The notes beneath the pieces were generated by a model that saw only the letters and a program-made list of their open reading frames with translations, had not been told where the DNA came from and did not search any database. Positions 4,456 through 6,158 of a DNA stretch of 6,158 nt are shown piece after piece (position 1 is the first letter of the stretch; every line of letters starts with the position of its first letter). A program made the position numbers and the translations under genes. The DNA is from Bacillota bacterium. Its GTDB lineage: Bacteria > Bacillota > Clostridia > Christensenellales > SZUA-584. The stretch covers positions 1 to 6,158 of the forward strand of contig JAEYPS010000040.1 of assembly GCA_023410475.1 (NCBI GenBank). Reading direction: 5' to 3'.

Positions 4456-4464
4456 ATAGATTAT
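4456..4464. repeat. Right direct repeat (possible target-site duplication)
   Basis: ATAGATTAT is identical to 2293-2301. Joining the sequence before the left copy to that after the right copy would restore an uninterrupted region downstream of the yneA-like gene. That region would include a short inverted repeat, TTTGTTT (4464-4470) with AAACAAA (4481-4487). Confidence 0.6.
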
Positions 4465-4536
4465 TTGTTTCTAGTTATATAAACAAACTATATATGAATA
4501 TGTTTCATTGATTTTAAAAAGTACATATATTTATAT

Positions 4537-4698
4537 ATTAAGGAACGTAGTATAAGAAACAGAGAAAGCTTACTGAACATTGCCCAAGAGGTTGTAGATT
4601 ATCTGGGCGTATATAGTAGTTATACATTTCCAACAGTAAATTACGATGACAAATACCAAGTATGGATTAATCGATTATCACTGGTAATCAGATTATAA
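4537..4698 (+). pseudogene. Unrecognised coding remnant
   Basis: A plus-strand frame, open from 4498, becomes protein-like from 4537: KERSIRNRESLLNIAQEVVD, then YLGVYSSYTFPTVNYDD and WINRLSLVIRL, ending TAA 4696-4698. No in-frame ATG and no ribosome binding site are present, so it is probably the remains of a gene cut by rearrangement. The mix of helix-forming and aromatic residues is natural, but no family is recognised. The rest of 4465-4750 is AT-rich and shows nothing else I can support. Confidence 0.35.
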
Positions 4699-4751
4699 CG
4701 TCAAACGAACAAGCTTTAATTATTGGTGTGTACTTTTTTATTTAATAAATA

Positions 4752-4780
4752 TTGTTTAGATATTAGATTTATGTTATAAT
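4752..4780 (+). promoter_or_regulatory. Extended -10 promoter of the leader/ABC transporter unit
   Basis: TTGTTT (4752-4757) and a perfect TATAAT (4775-4780) are 17 bases apart, with TG one base upstream of the -10. The predicted start is near 4787, about 275 bases before the ABC gene, leaving a long structured leader. Confidence 0.85.
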
Positions 4781-4783
4781 TTG

Positions 4784-4795
4784 GTAAATATTTAC
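4784..4795. repeat. Palindrome at the predicted transcription start
   Basis: GTAAATATTTAC is a perfect 12-bp palindrome lying over the predicted start of transcription. It could be an operator for a repressor or simply AT-rich chance. Confidence 0.35.
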
Positions 4796-4811
4796 GAAGA
4801 GAGGTATTATC

Positions 4812-4844
4812 ATGTTAATTATTACATGTGGGAGAATGCGCTAA
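4812..4844 (+). CDS. Leader peptide MLIITCGRMR, probable ribosome-stalling sensor
   Basis: Ten codons from ATG 4812 to TAA 4842-4844, with GAGG (4801-4804) seven bases upstream. The peptide ends Arg8-Met9-Arg10. The Arg/Lys-X-Arg/Lys pattern is a known macrolide-dependent ribosome arrest motif, as in the ErmDL leader. The coding region doubles as the 5' arm of the stem closed by 4910-4920, so a ribosome halted near the end would keep that stem open. This is the layout of leader peptides that control resistance genes. The drug sensed is inferred only. If the leader sensed amino-acid supply, the codons would be expected to show a run of one residue, which they do not. Confidence 0.75.
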   Translation: MLIITCGRMR

Positions 4845-4864
4845 TAAAATGTAGTACACAGTTT

Positions 4865-4883
4865 AGGGCGATAAGCCTTTTTT
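4865..4883 (+). terminator. First (leader-internal) intrinsic terminator
   Basis: A short stem, AGGGC (4865-4869) with GCCTT (4875-4879, one G-T pair), a GATAA loop, and six T at 4878-4883. It lies in the apical part of the long leader hairpin. It is weak alone but well placed to stop polymerase soon after the leader peptide. Confidence 0.6.
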
Positions 4884-4985
4884 GTTGTACCCAAATTTAT
4901 TAGACTTTGTTCTCCCGCATAAATAGCATGATGATACCTTAATTTATGAGAAAATTATTCTCATAACATTTTAAGGTGTTTATTT

Positions 4986-5011
4986 GCTGCGGGTGTACCG
5001 CAGCTTTTTTT
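4986..5011 (+). terminator. Second, strong intrinsic terminator before the ABC gene
   Basis: A perfect 7-bp GC-rich stem (GCTGCGG 4986-4992, CCGCAGC 4998-5004) is followed by seven T (5005-5011). It lies 49 bases before the ABC start codon, so transcription of the exporter requires read-through. It cannot serve an upstream gene other than the leader. Confidence 0.9.
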
Positions 5012-5060
5012 ATGGCTTAAAGCTGTGTGAAATAACTTAAAATGATTGTGAGGATTTTAC

Positions 5061-6158
5061 ATGAAGAAATCATGGATCTATTTCTTTAAAGAATTAATAC
5101 TAGTTAATAAACGAATTTTTTTTGGTAGCTCATTTTTGATACTTGTTTTATCAATTGTTACCATCATAAAAGCAAAAGTAATAGAGAATTTAATTGATGC
5201 AACAACAGAATTTCGATGGGATCATATGATAAAACAGCTTTTTTTTCTAATAGTAATTGTTGTAGTTAGTATTGTCATTAATCATTGGAAAATAAAATTG
5301 TCTACCAATTTTGGTGCGTCGTGCAGTTACTATATGAAAAGCAGTATCAGTTATAAGATTTTACATAGTAAATATGAAGATATTAGTGAAGAAAGCAGTG
5401 GGGATGTTTTAAAAACAATTAATAATGATGTAGAAACAGCAAGTAACTTTTTGAGTAACGATATGATCAATCTTTTATCCCAGTTTGTCCTGTTTATTGT
5501 AGTATTAATTTATCTTTTTATTAAAAGTCCCATTATTGGACTTATCACTTTTGCCTATTCCCCCATCGGGATGTACCTAACATATCAGATAAATAAACGA
5601 ATGTCAGTTTATTATCCTAAAATTGCAGAGGCAGAAGGTAAATCAACAGGAGCATTAGAACAAATTTTTTCCCAAATTGCGGTAGTAAAGGTTTTTAAGA
5701 TGAGTGAACTCAGATTGAGTAAAGTAAAAGAACAGTATATGAATATTCAAAAATTTGGTTTTGCTATTTCAAAATATGATGGTATGATGCAAACCGCTGC
5801 TTCCATGGTATATGCTGTACCTCATATTGTATTTTACATTTTTGCAAGCTGGCTGATACTTCATAATCATCTTACATTAGGCGTCATGGTGTCTATCGAT
5901 CAATTATTAGATTATGTGTTAGGACCAATGGTATGGTTTCCATTTATATTGGATGGCTTGAATCGTACGAAAGCCTCCATATCAAGAATACAAGATTTTG
6001 GTGAACGATTAACACTTGAAGAAGTAAGCCAGACTGATTTGATGGAAGGTTCAGAAGTATCTGTTGAATTAGAGAAAGTCTCTTTTGCTTTTGGAGATAA
6101 AAAGATTTTCAATAACTTTAATCTGAATGTCAATAAGAATGGTATTACGGTTATTTCG
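5061..6158 (+). CDS. Type I ABC exporter, membrane domain and start of ATPase domain (3' end cut)
   Basis: ATG 5061 follows GAGGAT (5050-5055), and 366 residues are visible with no stop before the window edge. Six membrane helices fit at about 20-38, 59-75, 135-153, 157-175, 249-268 and 280-297. The segment SSGDVLKTINNDVETASNFL (about 112-131) matches the conserved cytoplasmic helix of ABC exporters, and NRTKASISRIQDF (301-313) is the usual end of the membrane domain. The ATPase domain starts near 334 (VELEKVSFAFGDKKIFNNFN), with Phe344 at the aromatic A-loop position. Walker A would come right after the last residue. It exports an unknown substrate using ATP, probably as a homo- or heterodimer. 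The attenuator upstream suggests antibiotic-inducible expression. A partner half-transporter may follow outside the window. Confidence 0.92.
   Translation, partial: MKKSWIYFFKELILVNKRIFFGSSFLILVLSIVTIIKAKVIENLIDATTEFRWDHMIKQLFFLIVIVVVSIVINHWKIKLSTNFGASCSYYMKSSISYKILHSKYEDISEESSGDVLKTINNDVETASNFLSNDMINLLSQFVLFIVVLIYLFIKSPIIGLITFAYSPIGMYLTYQINKRMSVYYPKIAEAEGKSTGALEQIFSQIAVVKVFKMSELRLSKVKEQYMNIQKFGFAISKYDGMMQTAASMVYAVPHIVFYIFASWLILHNHLTLGVMVSIDQLLDYVLGPMVWFPFILDGLNRTKASISRIQDFGERLTLEEVSQTDLMEGSEVSVELEKVSFAFGDKKIFNNFNLNVNKNGITVIS

Larger units (their letters stand above)
4803..5027 (+). promoter_or_regulatory. Structured leader RNA, probable ribosome-mediated attenuator of the ABC exporter
   Basis: Several strong stems nest here. 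GGTATTATCATG (4803-4814), which holds the leader peptide start, pairs with CATGATGATACC (4927-4938). ATGTGGGAGAA (4826-4836), inside the leader coding region, pairs with TTCTCCCGCAT (4910-4920). CTAATAAA (4841-4848) pairs with TTTATTAG (4896-4903), and GTACA (4854-4858) with TGTAC (4886-4890). A competing hairpin uses ACCTTAA (4936-4942) with TTAAGGT (4971-4977) and TTATGAGAA (4944-4952) with TTCTCATAA (4958-4966). Two intrinsic terminators sit at 4865-4883 and 4986-5011, and the last can be opposed by CGCAGCTTT (4999-5007) pairing with AAAGCTGTG (5019-5027). The switching order is inferred, not seen. Confidence 0.8.

Noticed and set aside
5912..6133. Minus-strand frame of 73 codons
   Set aside because: Antisense to the ABC exporter, whose own frame is clear through this stretch.
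1..6158. CRISPR array, rRNA or tRNA genes
   Set aside because: No regularly spaced repeats and no recognisable structural RNA genes were seen on either strand.

Overview
The window is AT-rich DNA of a low-GC Gram-positive bacterium, most likely a gut Clostridia/Lachnospiraceae-type organism. This rests on AGGAGG-type ribosome binding sites, consensus TTGACA/TATAAT promoters, Bacillus-type LexA boxes (GAAC-N4-GTTC), and a divergent lexA/yneA pair as in Bacillus subtilis. The taxon is inferred, not proven.

Positions 1-2293 look like ordinary chromosome. They hold the 3' end of a cytidylate-kinase-like gene (+), a convergent hairpin terminator, a GyrI-like ligand-binding protein (-), lexA (-), and, diverging from lexA, a LysM protein resembling the SOS division inhibitor YneA (+). 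The lexA/yneA intergenic region carries three LexA boxes and two well-formed promoters. One box fills the spacer of the yneA promoter.

Positions 2302-4455 form a gene-poor accessory segment. It is bounded by a 19-bp inverted repeat with a palindromic core and flanked by a 9-bp direct repeat (up to 12 bp if the overlap with the inverted repeat is counted). This is the signature of an inserted element placed just after the yneA stop codon. No transposase or integrase is visible. Inside are mostly minus-strand small or broken genes: a zinc-ribbon/membrane protein split into two overlapping frames, several fragments that keep good ribosome binding sites but are interrupted, and one small predicted membrane protein on the plus strand.

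Positions 4465-4750 hold one more coding remnant and otherwise AT-rich DNA. From 4752 there is a self-contained regulated unit: a strong extended -10 promoter, a 10-codon leader peptide ending Arg-Met-Arg, a large leader RNA with two intrinsic terminators and competing stems, and then a type I ABC exporter cut off by the window end before its Walker A motif. This looks like ribosome-mediated transcription attenuation of a drug exporter, comparable in logic to bmrB-bmrCD of B. subtilis. It is the most interesting system in the window.
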